Shown here piece by piece: positions 32,630 through 51,517 of a DNA stretch of 64,000 bases; the stretch's first letter is position 1, and each line of letters begins with the position of its first letter. The stretch is from NCBI GenBank assembly GCA_011634665.1, contig WAEK01000005.1, positions 1,807,001 to 1,871,000 of the forward strand. The letters are read 5' to 3'. Position numbers and translations under genes: made by a program. Origin of the DNA: Mortierella sp. BCC40632. Taxonomy: Eukaryota; Mortierellomycota; Mortierellomycetes; Mortierellales; Mortierellaceae. The notes under the pieces were generated by a model. It was not told where the DNA came from and made no database searches. It worked only from the letters and a program-made list of their open reading frames with translations.

Positions 32630-34492
32630 GATCCACCATCGCCGCCACCACTACCACCACCACCGAGAGTGAACATGGACAAGTAGGGTATGGAAAAGAT
32701 GCAGCGGAGAAAGGGATAGAAGAATGAGGTAGGAAGCAAACGATTCCTGTACACTCCATTCCAATGATCTTTGCTGGAGACACAGCAAAGTCTGGGGGCG
32801 GGGAGGAGGAAGTGGTCCGAATTGAACTAAAAAGGTCGAGAGAGAGAGAGAGAAAGAAAAGGCCGCCCGGAAAGGGGCGGTGGAGAGTACAGGCTGGCGG
32901 CGTACTCTGATCCGCCTTCTTCCCCTGCTTCCTCCTGTGTTGCAGACGGAATCGAGCCCTCGGAAGGGGACAGATCCTGCGATTGACTCGAAGAATGGCA
33001 TCGTAGAATACCGAGCCCTGCCTGTGCCTTACCCTTCTACTTGCTTCTTGCTCTCTTCTCGCTTCAGTTCTTGTCCGAGAGTCTACCCTGCTGTCCGGTG
33101 TTAGGAAGGGTGAAATCCCCTTCGTCACCTCATGACCCTAGCCCAAAGAGGCTCGGATCCAAAGGATTTCTTCTAAAAAAAAAAACTGCAGCAGCAACAA
33201 CAACAACACGTTGAACAAAGGCGCAGCCACTTGAGCGCCGCTGTCAAACGACCCTTTACCAATACCATGACGAGTGACCCCATGCGGAGAAGGCGCCCAG
33301 CCAGAAGTAAGATCATTTGTGTACGAGACAAAATCGATTTGTGGGCTTCTAATCCATGAATGGATGTGTGTTATGTGCATGGGAGAGTGGGATGGACCTC
33401 ATTTCTCAAAAGAGGACAAACACATGTAAATAACACAACGTGGGTTCAACCTGAGCCAAGGCACGCAAAGTCGATGATGATGCACTCTAAGTCCATGTTG
33501 ATGAAAAAGTAGGCGGGGATAAGTCTCCAGGGAAAAAAAAGACAAAGAACAAAATGGCAATCCGGACATCCTGGAGTCGATCCAGTCGAGTGGTCAGCTC
33601 AGCCCCGAGATTGGCAAACATGGGGAAGAGAGAGATCAGGTATCTGGAGAGAAAGAGAGAGAGAGAATAGTAGTTGAGAAGCAAAACCAAGGAGCTGTGC
33701 ATAGATCATGCACTCTGTCTTGGACCATCCTGGGACACCTCGGAGCTCTCTCGCGGCGGGACGCATATTGATCTGGAATGCTCGGACGAAACCGAGCAGG
33801 GTCAAGGTTCATGTAAGCAAGGCCACGTAGGCCATGTACCAGTCTCTCAACCCCCTCTTCTCCCCTTACCCCCGCATCTTTGCCTCTGCGACATGGCCGG
33901 GAGACTGGGGTCTGAGCATTCCCTGACAAGGTTGTCCGAGATCGGATCCAGCACAGAGTCCATACAATAAGTGAGGAGAGCTGGCGGCAGAAGCATCCTT
34001 GGAATGACCAGTACCAACCTTGCACGCTGAACTCGGTCTGGGAGAAAGAAAGAGGGATAAGTGGCCGCTGACTGGCGCAGGCCCCATGGTCACCCACAGC
34101 GCCCTTTGACCAATCGCAACCGATATTTGTCCAGATGGGGTGGGTAGCCGTGGAGCAAAGAGTTGACGAGGCAACAAGGTTGTGAGTTGTCCACCTGTAC
34201 TTGGCCGAGGTCGATGTTGAAGACCTTGTGCTCGGAAAACCTTCTTTGACTCCACTTTTTCTCCTCCCCTCTATTTCGCTGGTAGTTTGTGAACGCATGG
34301 CCATGCAAGAAAAAAAAAAAAAAGTTCCGCTGGCCGCTGCGTTTGCTCTCCTGGGGAGAGGGTGGATGTGGGCCACTGAATGGGCTATTGAATAGAAAAG
34401 CGAATACAGCCCCGCACTCGGTGCGGACCTCAGGTCTGTCCCCAGGCGAAAGACAAACAGAAGCCGTTCATTAGAGATGGTCTATATAAGGG

Positions 34493-34500
34493 CCACGCCC
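34493..34500 (+). promoter_or_regulatory. TATA box of the xanthine dehydrogenase gene
   Basis: TATATAAG on the + strand, followed by GC-rich sequence and then a CT-rich leader of about 330 bases up to the ATG at 34869. Position and sequence fit a core promoter. Confidence 0.55.
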
Positions 34501-34868
34501 ACCGCACCCCCCCTTCTTCCGGCCTTTCTTTCACTCTTTTTTTTCTCTCTCTCTCTCTCTCCTCAAGAACCCTCTTCTCTCTCACTCTCCCCACCCTCTC
34601 TCTTCACTCACTCTCTCTCACTCCTCCTCTCCTTTGCCCAAAGGACTGAAAAGAAGCCAGGATCTCTCTCTCTCTCTCTTGTTTTTATTCTTTATATATA
34701 TTTCTCTGTTTCCTTTCCTCCCCTGTTCACTACAGCTACTCCTTGTACCATCACCGCCATATACCCGCTCTCTCTTCTCTTTCTTTCTACTTGACGAAAA
34801 CTTGCTCCAACCCCGGACCCTTTCTTCTCTCCTCTTCTCTTTGACAGAACCGATCATAACCTTTCGCC

Positions 34869-37800
34869 ATGGCTCCTTCGATCGATCTCGCTGGATTCTC
34901 TAACAAGCTCCACTTCTTCCTTAACGGCACGGAGGTCACTGTCAACAACCCTGATCCAGACACGACTCTTTTGCAGTATGTCCGTTCTGTCGGTTTGACC
35001 GGCACCAAGCTTGGATGCGCTGAGGGTGGTTGTGGTAAGTTTTTTTTTTTGTCTTGTCTTGTCTTGTCCACAACCCTGAAAGAAGAGTCATTGGAACAGG
35101 ATGGTTGCTCATCAGTTGGCACATGGAACAACATGTGGAGAAAGAGATGAGACAAATGGAGATGCAAAAAAAGGACAACAGCACAACCCTACCCAGCAAT
35201 GCAGTGAATGGAACAATGTGAGAGCGTCTTTCATGCAAGACTTTGCTCCTCTGGGACCGAATTCGCAGGAGAGCAAGGAGAGAAAGAATGGAGGAAGACA
35301 TTATTAGTGTTATGACCACTGGAGAGACACTGCCTTGCCTTGGGGGATCTAGGCTGGGACACTGACCAGCGCAACGCACTCACTCGCTCTTTTATTATTC
35401 GTCTCTCTCTCTCTCTCTTTCCCACAGGTGCCTGCACAGTTATGGTCTCTTCGTACGACAAGGTCACGCAGCACATTCGGTGAGTCCTCGTTCGATTCGT
35501 TCTGTCGATTTGTCTCCAAGCAGGGGCCTTCTGCCAATTCGCCCGGATGCTAACATGCCTCCCTGCTCTCTTTCATTCTTTCTTATTCTCTCTCTCTGGA
35601 TAGTCATCTCAATGTCAACGCCTGTTTGACCCCTCTCTGCTCCGTTGATGGCAAGCACGTTATCACGATCGAGGGTCTTGGCAACCACAAGAACCCCCAT
35701 CCCGTCCAGGAACGCATTGCTCTCTGCTATGGGTACGTCTTTTCTCTCTCTCTCTCTCTCTCTTTACTCTTGCTCTCTCGCTCCAATGGACGTCTCTCCA
35801 TATTTGTCTGTCTGTCTATGCAGGTCAACCCTGTTTTTGTATCCTTGCGACAGGCACAACCGTCTCTTAGATACTCTTTACAATTCATGCATTTTCTCCA
35901 TTGTCCGATGACCTGTGGACCCGGAGCAACCAGTCGATTTTGCTCCGCCCTGTCCGAGGCCGAACGTAAAACTGACCCTTTCCCGATGATGGCTCGCTTA
36001 TTGAATCAAATAGTTCCCAGTGCGGTTTCTGTACCCCTGGTATCGCCATGTCGCTCTATGCACTCCTCCGCAACAAGACTAACCCCACTGAGCATGATGT
36101 TGAAGAGTCGTTCGACGGAAACTTGTGCCGCTGCACGGGCTACCGTCCCATTCTCGACGCCGCAAAGTCCTTTGCCACTCCCTCCAAGAAGGCTGGCGGT
36201 GGCTGCTGCGGTGGTGCTGGCCCTGACGGCGGCTGCTGCAAGGACAACAAGGTCTCGACCTACCCCCAGGAGAGCACTGTCCGTTTCCCCTCGGTCCTTT
36301 TCAAGCAGTACGACCCCACTCAGGAGTTGATCTTCCCCCCTCGCCTGATGAAGAAGGTCCCTGAGCCCCTTCACTTCCAGGGCCGCAAGGGCCAGTGGTT
36401 CCGCCCCACAACCCTTAGCCAGGTCCTCCAGATCAAGGCTGCTTACCCTTCGGCCAAGTTTGTCGGTGGTAACACAGAAATTGGTGTCGAGACCAAGTTC
36501 AAGTACATGGAATACTCGCCCTATGTCTACCTCCACGATGTCGCCGAGCTTCAGGGCATTCAGATCACGGATGAGGGCATCACCATCGGTGCCAACGTCA
36601 CCGTCGCCAACTTCCAAAAGACTCTCAAGGAGGCCATGGAGAATGTGCCCAAGCACCAGACCCCTGTTCTCAACGCTCTTCTCGGCAACATCAAGTACTT
36701 TGCCGGTAACCAGATCCGTAACGCTGCCTCCGTCGCCGGAAACGTCGCCACGGCCTCCCCCATTTCGGATCTCAACCCTGTCTTTGTTGCCTCCAACACC
36801 AAGTTCAGCATTCTTTCCTCGGATCAATCTGCAGATGCTGTGGCGCGTGTTGTTCCTGCCACCAACTTTTTCGTTGGTTACCGTAAGACTGCCTTGAACC
36901 CTGCCACGGATATTTTGACCGAGATCCATGTTCCTTTCACTCGTCCCGGTGAATACATCCGTTCTTTCAAGCAGGCCAAGCGTAAGGATGACGACATTGC
37001 CATTGTCACGGCTGCCATCCGTGTTCAGCTCGGTCCCGACAACACGATTGTCGAGACTGGATTCGGTTACGGTGGTATGAGCGCATTCACTTGCCAGGCC
37101 AAGAAGACCTCCGAATTCTTGCAGGGCAAGCGTTGGGGTGACAATGCAGTTTTGAACCGTGCTCTTGAACTCTTGGATGAGGATCTTCCCATGGAATACT
37201 CTACCCCCGGTGGTATGCCCGAGTACCGTCGTACGCTCGCCAAGTCCTTCTTTGTTCGTTTCTGGTGGGATGTGATTGGACAGACCAAGATTGAGGTGGA
37301 GCACGATCATGGTGATATTCAACTCTTGACGGATGAGATTCATCGTGATATTTCATTGGGTGCTCAGAGTGATAAGGGTACCACTCAGTTCTCGACCACC
37401 AACATTGTCTCTAAGAGTGTCGCTCACGTGGCTGCTATGAAGCAGGTCACAGGTGAGGCCATTTACACGGATGATATGCCCAAGTTGCACAATGAATTGT
37501 ATGCGGCCATGGTTCTCTCTAGCCGTGCTCATGCCAAGATTGTCAGCATCGATACCAGTGCCGCCTTGGCCATTCCTGGAGTGGCAGCCTACTTTGGTCA
37601 CAAGGATGTCCCTGGCAACAACATTTGGGGTGCTGCCATGTTTGATGACGAGGAGATCTTTGCTTCGGAGGAGGTTCACTGCGTGGGTCAGATTATCGGT
37701 GTGATCGTTGCTGAGAACCAGGCTATTGCTCAGGAGGCTGCTCGCAAGGTCAAGATCGAGTACATTGACCTTCCTCACATTGTCACAATCGATGAGGCCA

Positions 37801-39689
37801 TTGCTGCTGATTCGTACATTCCTTTGACAAAGTCGATTGTCAAGGGTGATGTCGATGCTGCCTTTGCCAACTGCGCCAAGGTCTTTGACGGTGTGACTCG
37901 TCTCGGTGGTCAAGAGCAGTTCTATCTCGAGACCCAGGCCGTGTTGGTCAACTACCGTGGTGAGGACAACGAGTTTGAGATTTATGCCTCGACTCAGAAC
38001 GCTAACGAGACCCAGAGTGTCGTTGCTTCGTGCCTTGGTGTCCCTGCCAACCGTGTTGCCTGCAAGGTCAAGCGTCTGGGAGGTGGTTTCGGAGGCAAGG
38101 AATCGCGTACCATCCCCTTGTCCTGCATTACCTCCGTTGCTTCTTACCATCTCCGCCGCCCTGTCCGTTGCATGTTGGACCGTAACGAGGATATGGCGAT
38201 CTCGGGTCAGCGTAACCCCTTCATGGGCAAGTGGAAGGTTGGTTTGGATGAGAACAACAAGTTGGTTGCCTTGGAATCCGATTTGTACTTGAACGCCGGT
38301 TGGTCTTCGGATTTGTCCGTGGCCGTCATGGAGCGTGCCTTGGGTCATATCGACAACGTTTACTATATCCCCAACGTCCGTGTCGTCGGTCGCTGCTGCC
38401 GTACCAACATTCACTCGAACACGGCCTTCCGTGGTTTCGGTGGTCCTCAGGCCAACGTCATTGCCGAGAGCTACATGACCGAGATTGCTGAGCGAATTGG
38501 AATGACTCAGGAGGCGTTCCGTGAGCTCAACTTTTACAAGGAGGGTCAGCTCACGCACTTTAACCAGGAGCTCAAGGACTGGCACTTGCCCAAGGGTTAC
38601 TACCAGCTCAAGGAGAAGGCCAACTATGAAGCTCGTAAGGCTGCCTTGATCGAATTCAACAAGAAGTCCAAGTGGCGCAAGCGTGGTATCTCGATCATCC
38701 CTACCAAGTATGGTATCTCTTTCACGGCCTTGCATCTCAACCAGGCTGGTGCCATGCTCCATATCTACCACGATGGTTCCGTCCTCTTGTCGCACGGTGG
38801 TGTTGAGATGGGTCAGGGTCTGCACACCAAGATGATCCAGGTTGCATCCGAGTGTCTCCAGATCCCCATGGATATGATCCACATTATCGAGACCTCGACC
38901 GACAAGGTCGCCAACGCCTCGCCCACGGCTGCTTCTGCCTCTTCGGACATGAACGGTATGGCTGTCAAGAATGCTTGCGACCAGATCAATGAGCGTCTCG
39001 AGCCCTACCGTGCCAAGGGTCTTCCCTGGAAGGAGATTGTCCACCACGCCTACTTTGACCGTGTCAACCTCTCTGCCAATGGTTTCTACAAGGTGCCCGA
39101 TCTTGGCTACAAGTGGGGTGAGAACAAGGGACAGTTGTTCTTCTACTTTACGATGGGTGTGGCCATTTCTGAGGTTGAGGTCGATCTGTTGACGGGTGCC
39201 CACACTGTTATCCGTGCTGATGTGAACATGGATCTGGGTCGATCCATCAACCCTTCGATTGATATTGGTCAGATCGAGGGTGCCTTTGTTCAGGGTATGG
39301 GTTGGTCGACGACCGAGGAATCGTTGTACTTCCCCAACGGTCGTCTGTTCACGCAGGGTCCTGGTAACTACAAGATTCCCGGATTCCAGTGCATTCCTCA
39401 GGAGTTCAACATTTCGTTCTTTGAGGATGTGACTCATGACAGTGTCAAGACCATCTTCAAGTCCAAGGGTGTGGGTGAGCCGCCTCTGTTCTTGGGATCT
39501 TCAGTTTACTTTGCCATCCGTGATGCGCTCTGGTATGCTCGTCAGGAGAACGGTCTCCCTGGTTCGTTCTCGCTTTCGCTCCCTGCCACACCTGAGCGAA
39601 TCCGTATGGCTGTGGGTGATTCGATTGCTGAGAGCTCCAAGTTGCAAGCCAAGGCTGGTGAGCGTCCTTGGGTTCTTTCTGTCTTCTAA
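34869..39689 (+). CDS. XDH: Xanthine dehydrogenase (purine hydroxylase)
   Basis: Four exons, 34869-35034, 35428-35479, 35604-35732 and 36014-39689, join in phase to 1340 residues, normal for eukaryotic XDH. The enzyme oxidises hypoxanthine to xanthine and urate with NAD+. The 2Fe-2S cysteines are present: Cys50/55/58/80 in the plant-ferredoxin domain and Cys119/122/154/156 in the second. A Cys-rich linker ([12 protein letters not shown]) leads to the FAD domain, then the Moco domains. With a constant +10 offset from bovine numbering, the substrate residues are conserved: Glu812 (802), Arg890 (880), Phe924 (914) and Glu1271 (1261). The conserved Arg favours XDH over aldehyde oxidase. Introns sit only in the first 1.1 kb. 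Upstream GATAAG motifs could mean nitrogen control, which is weak inference. It is convergent with the glutaredoxin gene. Confidence 0.95.
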
Positions 39690-40220
39690 ACCAACGAAGG
39701 AGTAGAATCTATTTTTTTTTTTTTACCTTCTTATATATCATTACCTTTTGCATCAGTTTGCTATTACTATTAAAAAAAAAATCATTGTATCAATCTATGA
39801 CGAGATTTGCCTTGCGATTTTCTTTGACCAGATAATGAAATCTGTAGCATGCAATGCCTCTATTTTCTTTCTTTCTTTTATTGTGTTGTATTGTGTATGA
39901 TGTATGAAAAGGTAAAGCTAAAGACGAAAGCACTTTTGTCTAGCCATGAAGATCTAATTCTCGTCTTCAAAGAAAGGTGACCGGGATGAGCCGGAAAAAA
40001 GAGGAGTAAGAAGAGTAAAGAGAGAGATTTTTTTTTTTTTTTTTTTTCTGAGCAAATGCGGATCAAATTAGAGTTAAAAATGGGGAGAAAGAGAGAGAAC
40101 CAGCAAAAGTTCCGGACTAGCCATCTTTTCATTCCAGACTGTTTTTTTTTCCGTTGGGGGGAAAAGAAGAAGAGATTTCGTTCGGAAACACTCGTTCAAA
40201 AAATAAATGTTTAAAAAAAA

Positions 40221-40251
<31 letters not shown>

Positions 40252-40308
40252 ACAATGCTGAAGGATTGATATTGACTTGTGCCCCCTTTTGTTCCTTCTT
40301 TTCCAAGT
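39690..40308. other. Convergent intergenic gap
   Basis: 3' UTRs of xanthine dehydrogenase (+) and glutaredoxin (-). It has T-runs after 39709, a T18 run at 40029-40047 and (GA)n at 40224-40252. No gene was seen. Confidence 0.6.
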
Positions 40309-40650
40309 TTATAGGTTGACTTTGGCCCAGACATCCTTGTTGAGCAACTCCTTGAGCTTTCCTGAATCCCTGGCCTCATGTGTGGCGTCGCTTCCTCCAA
40401 CATGGCTTCCCTTGATATAAACGTTGGGAACAGTGGATTGACCAGAAAGAACTCGAAGAGCCTGTTGGATCTCCTCTCCTTGGTCATGCTCGTCCAGTTC
40501 AAGGGCCTTGTAAGGGACATTGAGGTCTTCGAAGAGGTCTTTGACTCGTAGACAGTAAGGGCAGTAGGATTTGGAAAAGATCATGACATTGTTTTCGGCG
40601 ATCGACTGGCGGATCAAGTTTCGGACGGAGGATGCAATCTGAGAAGCCAT
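40309..40650 (-). CDS. GRX1: Dithiol glutaredoxin (CPYC active site)
   Basis: A single-exon gene of 113 residues from the ATG at 40650. It has the class I dithiol active site Cys30-Pro-Tyr-Cys33, the cis-proline loop TVP (73-75), and the glutathione-binding GG-D element (VGGSDATHEA, about 84-93). It reduces protein-glutathione mixed disulphides and other disulphides with GSH. The frame is open further upstream to an ATG at 40890, but those 80 residues are not glutaredoxin-like. They contain a leucine-rich stretch that could only doubtfully serve as a targeting sequence, so the short cytosolic form is preferred. Confidence 0.92.
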   Translation of the reverse strand: MASQIASSVRNLIRQSIAENNVMIFSKSYCPYCLRVKDLFEDLNVPYKALELDEHDQGEEIQQALRVLSGQSTVPNVYIKGSHVGGSDATHEARDSGKLKELLNKDVWAKVNL

Positions 40651-47492
<6,842 letters not shown>

Positions 47493-48294
47493 ATGGGCAC
47501 GGCACAGTCCTCGTCGAGGCCCGGCTCCAAAGAGTCGTCGTCCTCCCCATCGTCTCTCCGCTACGGCTCGCGTAACAACAGTCGCTCGACCCTCGACACG
47601 CCCCTGGCACAATCATACTCGGCCAGTGCCTCGCCTCCACCTTCGCGGACCAACACCTCGCTCCACAAGGCCCTCAGCAGGAGGCGGTCATCCAACCATG
47701 CTGGCAGTAGTCATGGTTCATCAAAGAATGCAGAGTCCATGTCTATCCACAGTGCCAACAGCAAGTCCTCCTCTTCGAACAACCACCCTAGCCACCACCA
47801 CTACCACTCGGACTCTGGCCCACTCCACAGCCATCAGGAGGAGGATGACTTTGAGTGTCGGTGGGTCAAAGGTCGACGTTACCACAACACTTCTAGTCTG
47901 TATATGCTCCCCAACGATACCGAGGAAGTTGACCGGTAAGCACTCTATTTTCTTTTGTCTCCTCCTCTTCCTCCTTCTCCTTCATCTCCTCCTTCTCCTC
48001 CTCCTCCTCCTCCTCTTTATCCTCTTTATCCTCTTCTTCCCCTGAGCACTCCAGAAAGTACGCGATGTATACAAAAAAAAAAAGAAAAAGAAAAAGAAAA
48101 AGGCAAAGGCAAAGCGGATTTCTCTCTCTTTTTCTCTCTTTCTCGCACGCTCTATATCTCTATCTCTTCTCTCTCCCCTGCGTGTGGTAGTACCATGGTG
48201 CTACCCGTACTTCATCTCCTGTATTATGATATATTGCATTTTAATGAATACCCACCCATCACATTCGTTTACCCAGTGTGCGCTCTCTCTCCCG

Positions 48295-48364
<70 letters not shown>

Positions 48365-48458
48365 TGCATGCTCTCTACTTTCCTTGTGGGTGAGGAGGGT
48401 CACCGCGTCCTCCCATTCGCCTAGACAGGGCATTGGAGGGAGAAAAAAAAGATTGAAG

Positions 48459-48490
<32 letters not shown>

Positions 48491-51333
48491 AGTGAACCAC
48501 TTTTTGGGGTGTTGACAAAAAACAAAAAAAAAGAGTTGAACGCGACTGGAAGGGAGAAGAAGGGGGTATAGAGCCTCATTCTTCTCCTTCTGCAGAACCC
48601 TGTCTCCTCTCCATCTCTCTGTGTTTGTCTGTCTCTATCTTTCTCTCAATCTTTTACTACCTCTTGGTCTCTTGCACCCTATTCCTCTTGCTTTTTCATT
48701 AGCTCCAGAGGAGGTGGCCAAACGACCCGTGTGGCACTAGAAGAGATACCTTGGGGAGAGAGGGATGGGGGGGGAGGAGAGGGTCGGTCGTGTGGCCAAA
48801 TCCGACCTATTACCGTATTTTTTTTTTATCCTCTTCTCTCTTTGCCGTTTTTCTCTTCACGCACACATACACATACGCACACAAACACTTTTGTTGAACG
48901 GTCTACCCTTTTTTCCCCACCATTTTTTTTTTTTATTTTTTTTTATTTTGAGTATTACACTATATATCCCATTCTATGTATATATTACCAACCGTTTTCG
49001 TTGGCTCTAAACACCTATCCTCCTCCTCCTCCTCCTCCTCTTCTTTTGTCCTGATTCTGCACATTTTTCATCCTTTTACCCTCTCGCATCTCCTTCCCTT
49101 CCCTTCCCCTTCCCCTTCCTCTCTTCTCTTCTCTCTTTCTTTTTCTCTCTCCCCTACAATCTTCCTGTTGCGAGCGACCTTTCACGCAAAAAAAAAAAAA
49201 AAAAACCTGTGCATTTGTTTGCCTGCAAACAAAACGAAGGAAGGGAAAAAAAAAACGCCTAGTGTGTAATTTTGCGTGAATGCGTGTGTGCGTGTTTGCG
49301 TATTGTTGTGTATGCAACAGCAGCAGCAGCAACAACAACAACAACAACAAAAGCGTGAATGTGTTCGCGTCGAATGCTGCTGTGCTTTTTTCTTTCTTTC
49401 TTTCTTGCGCCGGGTTGGGTTTGCATGCTCTGTGTACCCAATTTTAATGTGGAGGAAAGGGAAAAAAAAAAAAAAACACAAAGATGTGCAAAAAAAATGT
49501 GTGTAATTTGTGTGCGTGCGTGTGAGAAGAGGAGGGATAGAGAGTGTCCGAAAGGGAACGTGAAATGACATATGCTTTCCCTCTCCAGCTGACGAACGAC
49601 CATGGACCCCCCATTGGCTCGGCCGTTTGTTCGAACTTTTCTCTCTCTCTCTCTCTCTCACTTTTCCTTTCTTTCCGCCATTTCTATTTTTCCCGCCTGT
49701 AGCATTTGGCGCCTGTTTCCCGCTTCCCTTGGCCGGTTTCTCTGGCTCACAACCTGAGTCTTTGGTCTTGGGACTATGTGGTTTGTCCCCGGCAACAGAC
49801 ATACACATACACACACACACGCACATACACACATACACACATGTCCACAGACGCACTAGACCGGTCAAGAGAGTGAGGAGAAAGGGGAGGAGGAAGGGGA
49901 AGGGGAAGAGAGGGGTGTCGAGCCCAGTCGAGGACAGGGCGAAACATGGGGCAAGTGGGTGAATGGAGAAAGAGAAAGGGCGGGACGGACCCCTTGCGAA
50001 GAGACGACCATGCAAGAGAGACTAGTCGAGATTAAGAGAGACAGAGCAGGACACTGGTTTGTGCCCTTGTTTTTCATCTTTTTTGCCGGCCGCTCGTACG
50101 ACGTTCGGGGAGAGAAAGAGAGCGAGTGTGCTTCGTCGCTCTCTTTCGTGAGACGCGGTCGACAAAGTCGCCTGATTTTGATCGTGTTGCCAAAAGGCAT
50201 CCCCACCCAACCCCCCTTACCCCGCGGGGATGCTCCACCTCTACTGGGGTTGGAGAAAGAGAGGCAGGCTCGTTGACTGGCCATGGGGGTGCACGGTGTA
50301 TCTGCACAATTCGAACCAAGGGCGGGGAAAAAAAAAGCGCCCATGGTGGGACAATGCATCCAAAACGAGGTCATAGCCCTCACAGCCGCTGACACATGTA
50401 CTCTTTCACGCCTACTCACTCGCTCACTCTTTCTACCTGATGTCTTGGAATGGGAATCCATTTGTCCTGCATAGTCTCCATCTGCAGCATTACATCTTCA
50501 AGATGGCTCTAAAAAAGAATATCCACGTCGTCATCCCACCGAATGGGCGTGTGATCGACTTTGGCTGTGGGCCTGCCACTTGGACCATGGTAGGTACAAC
50601 AAACACTTTGCTTGCCGAGATTCGGTCATACACTGCTAGGAATACTCACTCTCGATCTCCCATCTTCTTGCTTCCCAACTTTTCTTTTACCCTCCTCTTT
50701 TTGTAGGACATGGCAACGGAAATGACGACTATCAACTTTGTGGGCGTTGACATCTCACCAATCTACCCAACCGCAATTCATCCACGCAACTGCAATTTTT
50801 ATAACGAAGATTTTCTCAAGGGTATTTCACAGCCGGACAGCGTCTTTGACGTGGTCTTTCAACGGAACGTAGTCTGTGGTCTGACCTTTGAACATTGGCA
50901 ACGGGTCATGAAAGAAGCCTATCGGGTGCTCAAGCCCGGTGGATACTATGAATGCGTCGAATCCGATGTGACGATCCAGAATGCAGGTCCCCAAACCAAT
51001 CTTGTCTTTGAGCATCTGAGAATGTCCATGGCTTCTCGGAGTGTCGATCCATCAATCGTTCGATCTTTGGACCGGTTGATGGCCGCAACAGGATTCACGG
51101 ATATTCAGGTCAAGGAATATTGTGTACCTGTCGGCAAGTGGGGAGGCAAAGTAGGTCAACTCTGGAAGGAGAATATGTTTGCAATCTTGCAGACAGTGAG
51201 ACCGCATCTTGCACGTGCTGCTAGGATTACCGAGACTCAAGTACAAGAGATTGTGCAGGCGATGAATCAAGAGACGGCTGACTACCGGTCGCACCAGGTG
51301 GTTTATGTGGTCTATGGTCGGAAGCCACTGTAG
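47493..51333 (+). CDS. SAM-dependent methyltransferase with Ser/His-rich N-terminus
   Basis: Three exons, 47493-47935, 50475-50589 and 50707-51333, join in phase to 394 residues. The first 140 residues are a disordered Ser/Asn/His-rich region beginning MGTAQSSS, which fits the N-myristoylation pattern (Gly2, Ser6). A conserved segment then reads KGRRYHNTSSLYMLPNDTEE, followed across the intron by VDRLHLQHYIFK. The class I fold starts with motif I (VIDFGCGP, residues 174-181), followed by GVDISPIYP and the RVLKPGGYYECVE element. This layout is common in Mucoromycota proteins related to LaeA and other Methyltransf_25-type enzymes; the substrate is unknown. Intron 1 is about 2.54 kb, very long for a fungus, yet continuity of the YxLPND...DRLHLQHY block across it argues that the junction is right. 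Confidence 0.8.
47936..50474 (+). other. 2.5 kb first intron of the methyltransferase gene
   Basis: It begins GTAAGC and ends CATAG. The content is intergenic in style: CT-rich DNA, (CT)n at 48302-48359, CTC repeats, an A/T homopolymer (49190-49205), CAG/CAA (49318-49351), CA repeats (49801-49842) and G-rich patches. No nested gene was recognised. Long fungal introns are unusual, so alternative promoters or unannotated RNA within it are possible. Confidence 0.6.
48302..48359. repeat. (CT)29 microsatellite within the long intron
   Basis: Perfect CT array inside the first intron of the methyltransferase gene, mirrored by (GA)n at about 48461-48486. Confidence 0.95.
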
Positions 51334-51511
51334 CCCCCCCGCTCTCTCTCCCCTTTCTTATCCCTTTCTGCCTGGGGCCAAGGGGTGAGTTCGATGTTGA
51401 GGAGGCGATGTAGCAGGGAGCGCATCAGGAAGAATGGAGGAGGAAGTCAAGTCAAGCAACAGAACCTAGATCCATTTATTTATTTTTTTTTATTATTATT
51501 TTTCCCCTTAC

Positions 51512-51517
51512 AATAAA
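51512..51517 (+). terminator. AATAAA polyadenylation signal of the methyltransferase gene
   Basis: AATAAA 178 bases after the stop codon, preceded by a T/ATT-rich stretch at 51475-51505. Confidence 0.45.

Larger units (their letters stand above)
30896..34492. other. Sparse intergenic region
   Basis: No recognised gene. It contains A/T runs (31151-31165, 31338-31372, 31965-31986, 32314-32328), GA tracts, and a GT stretch near 31083-31098. One coding-like plus-strand candidate is annotated separately. A minus-strand frame at 33200-33380 also reads as mixed protein but has no supporting context. The right end is the xanthine dehydrogenase promoter and holds GATAAG at 33518-33523 and 34056-34061. 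Confidence 0.5.

Noticed and set aside
33138..33380. Minus-strand frame with mixed composition (SPQIDFVSYTNDLTSGWAPS)
   Set aside because: Reads reasonably as protein but ends in poly-Leu from a repeat, has no partner exon and no recognised family.
36006..39437. Very long minus-strand open frames (445 and 694 codons) opposite xanthine dehydrogenase
   Set aside because: They are mirror images of the strongly biased codon use of XDH (few TTA/CTA/TCA codons), have no recognisable domain, and XDH on the plus strand is certain.
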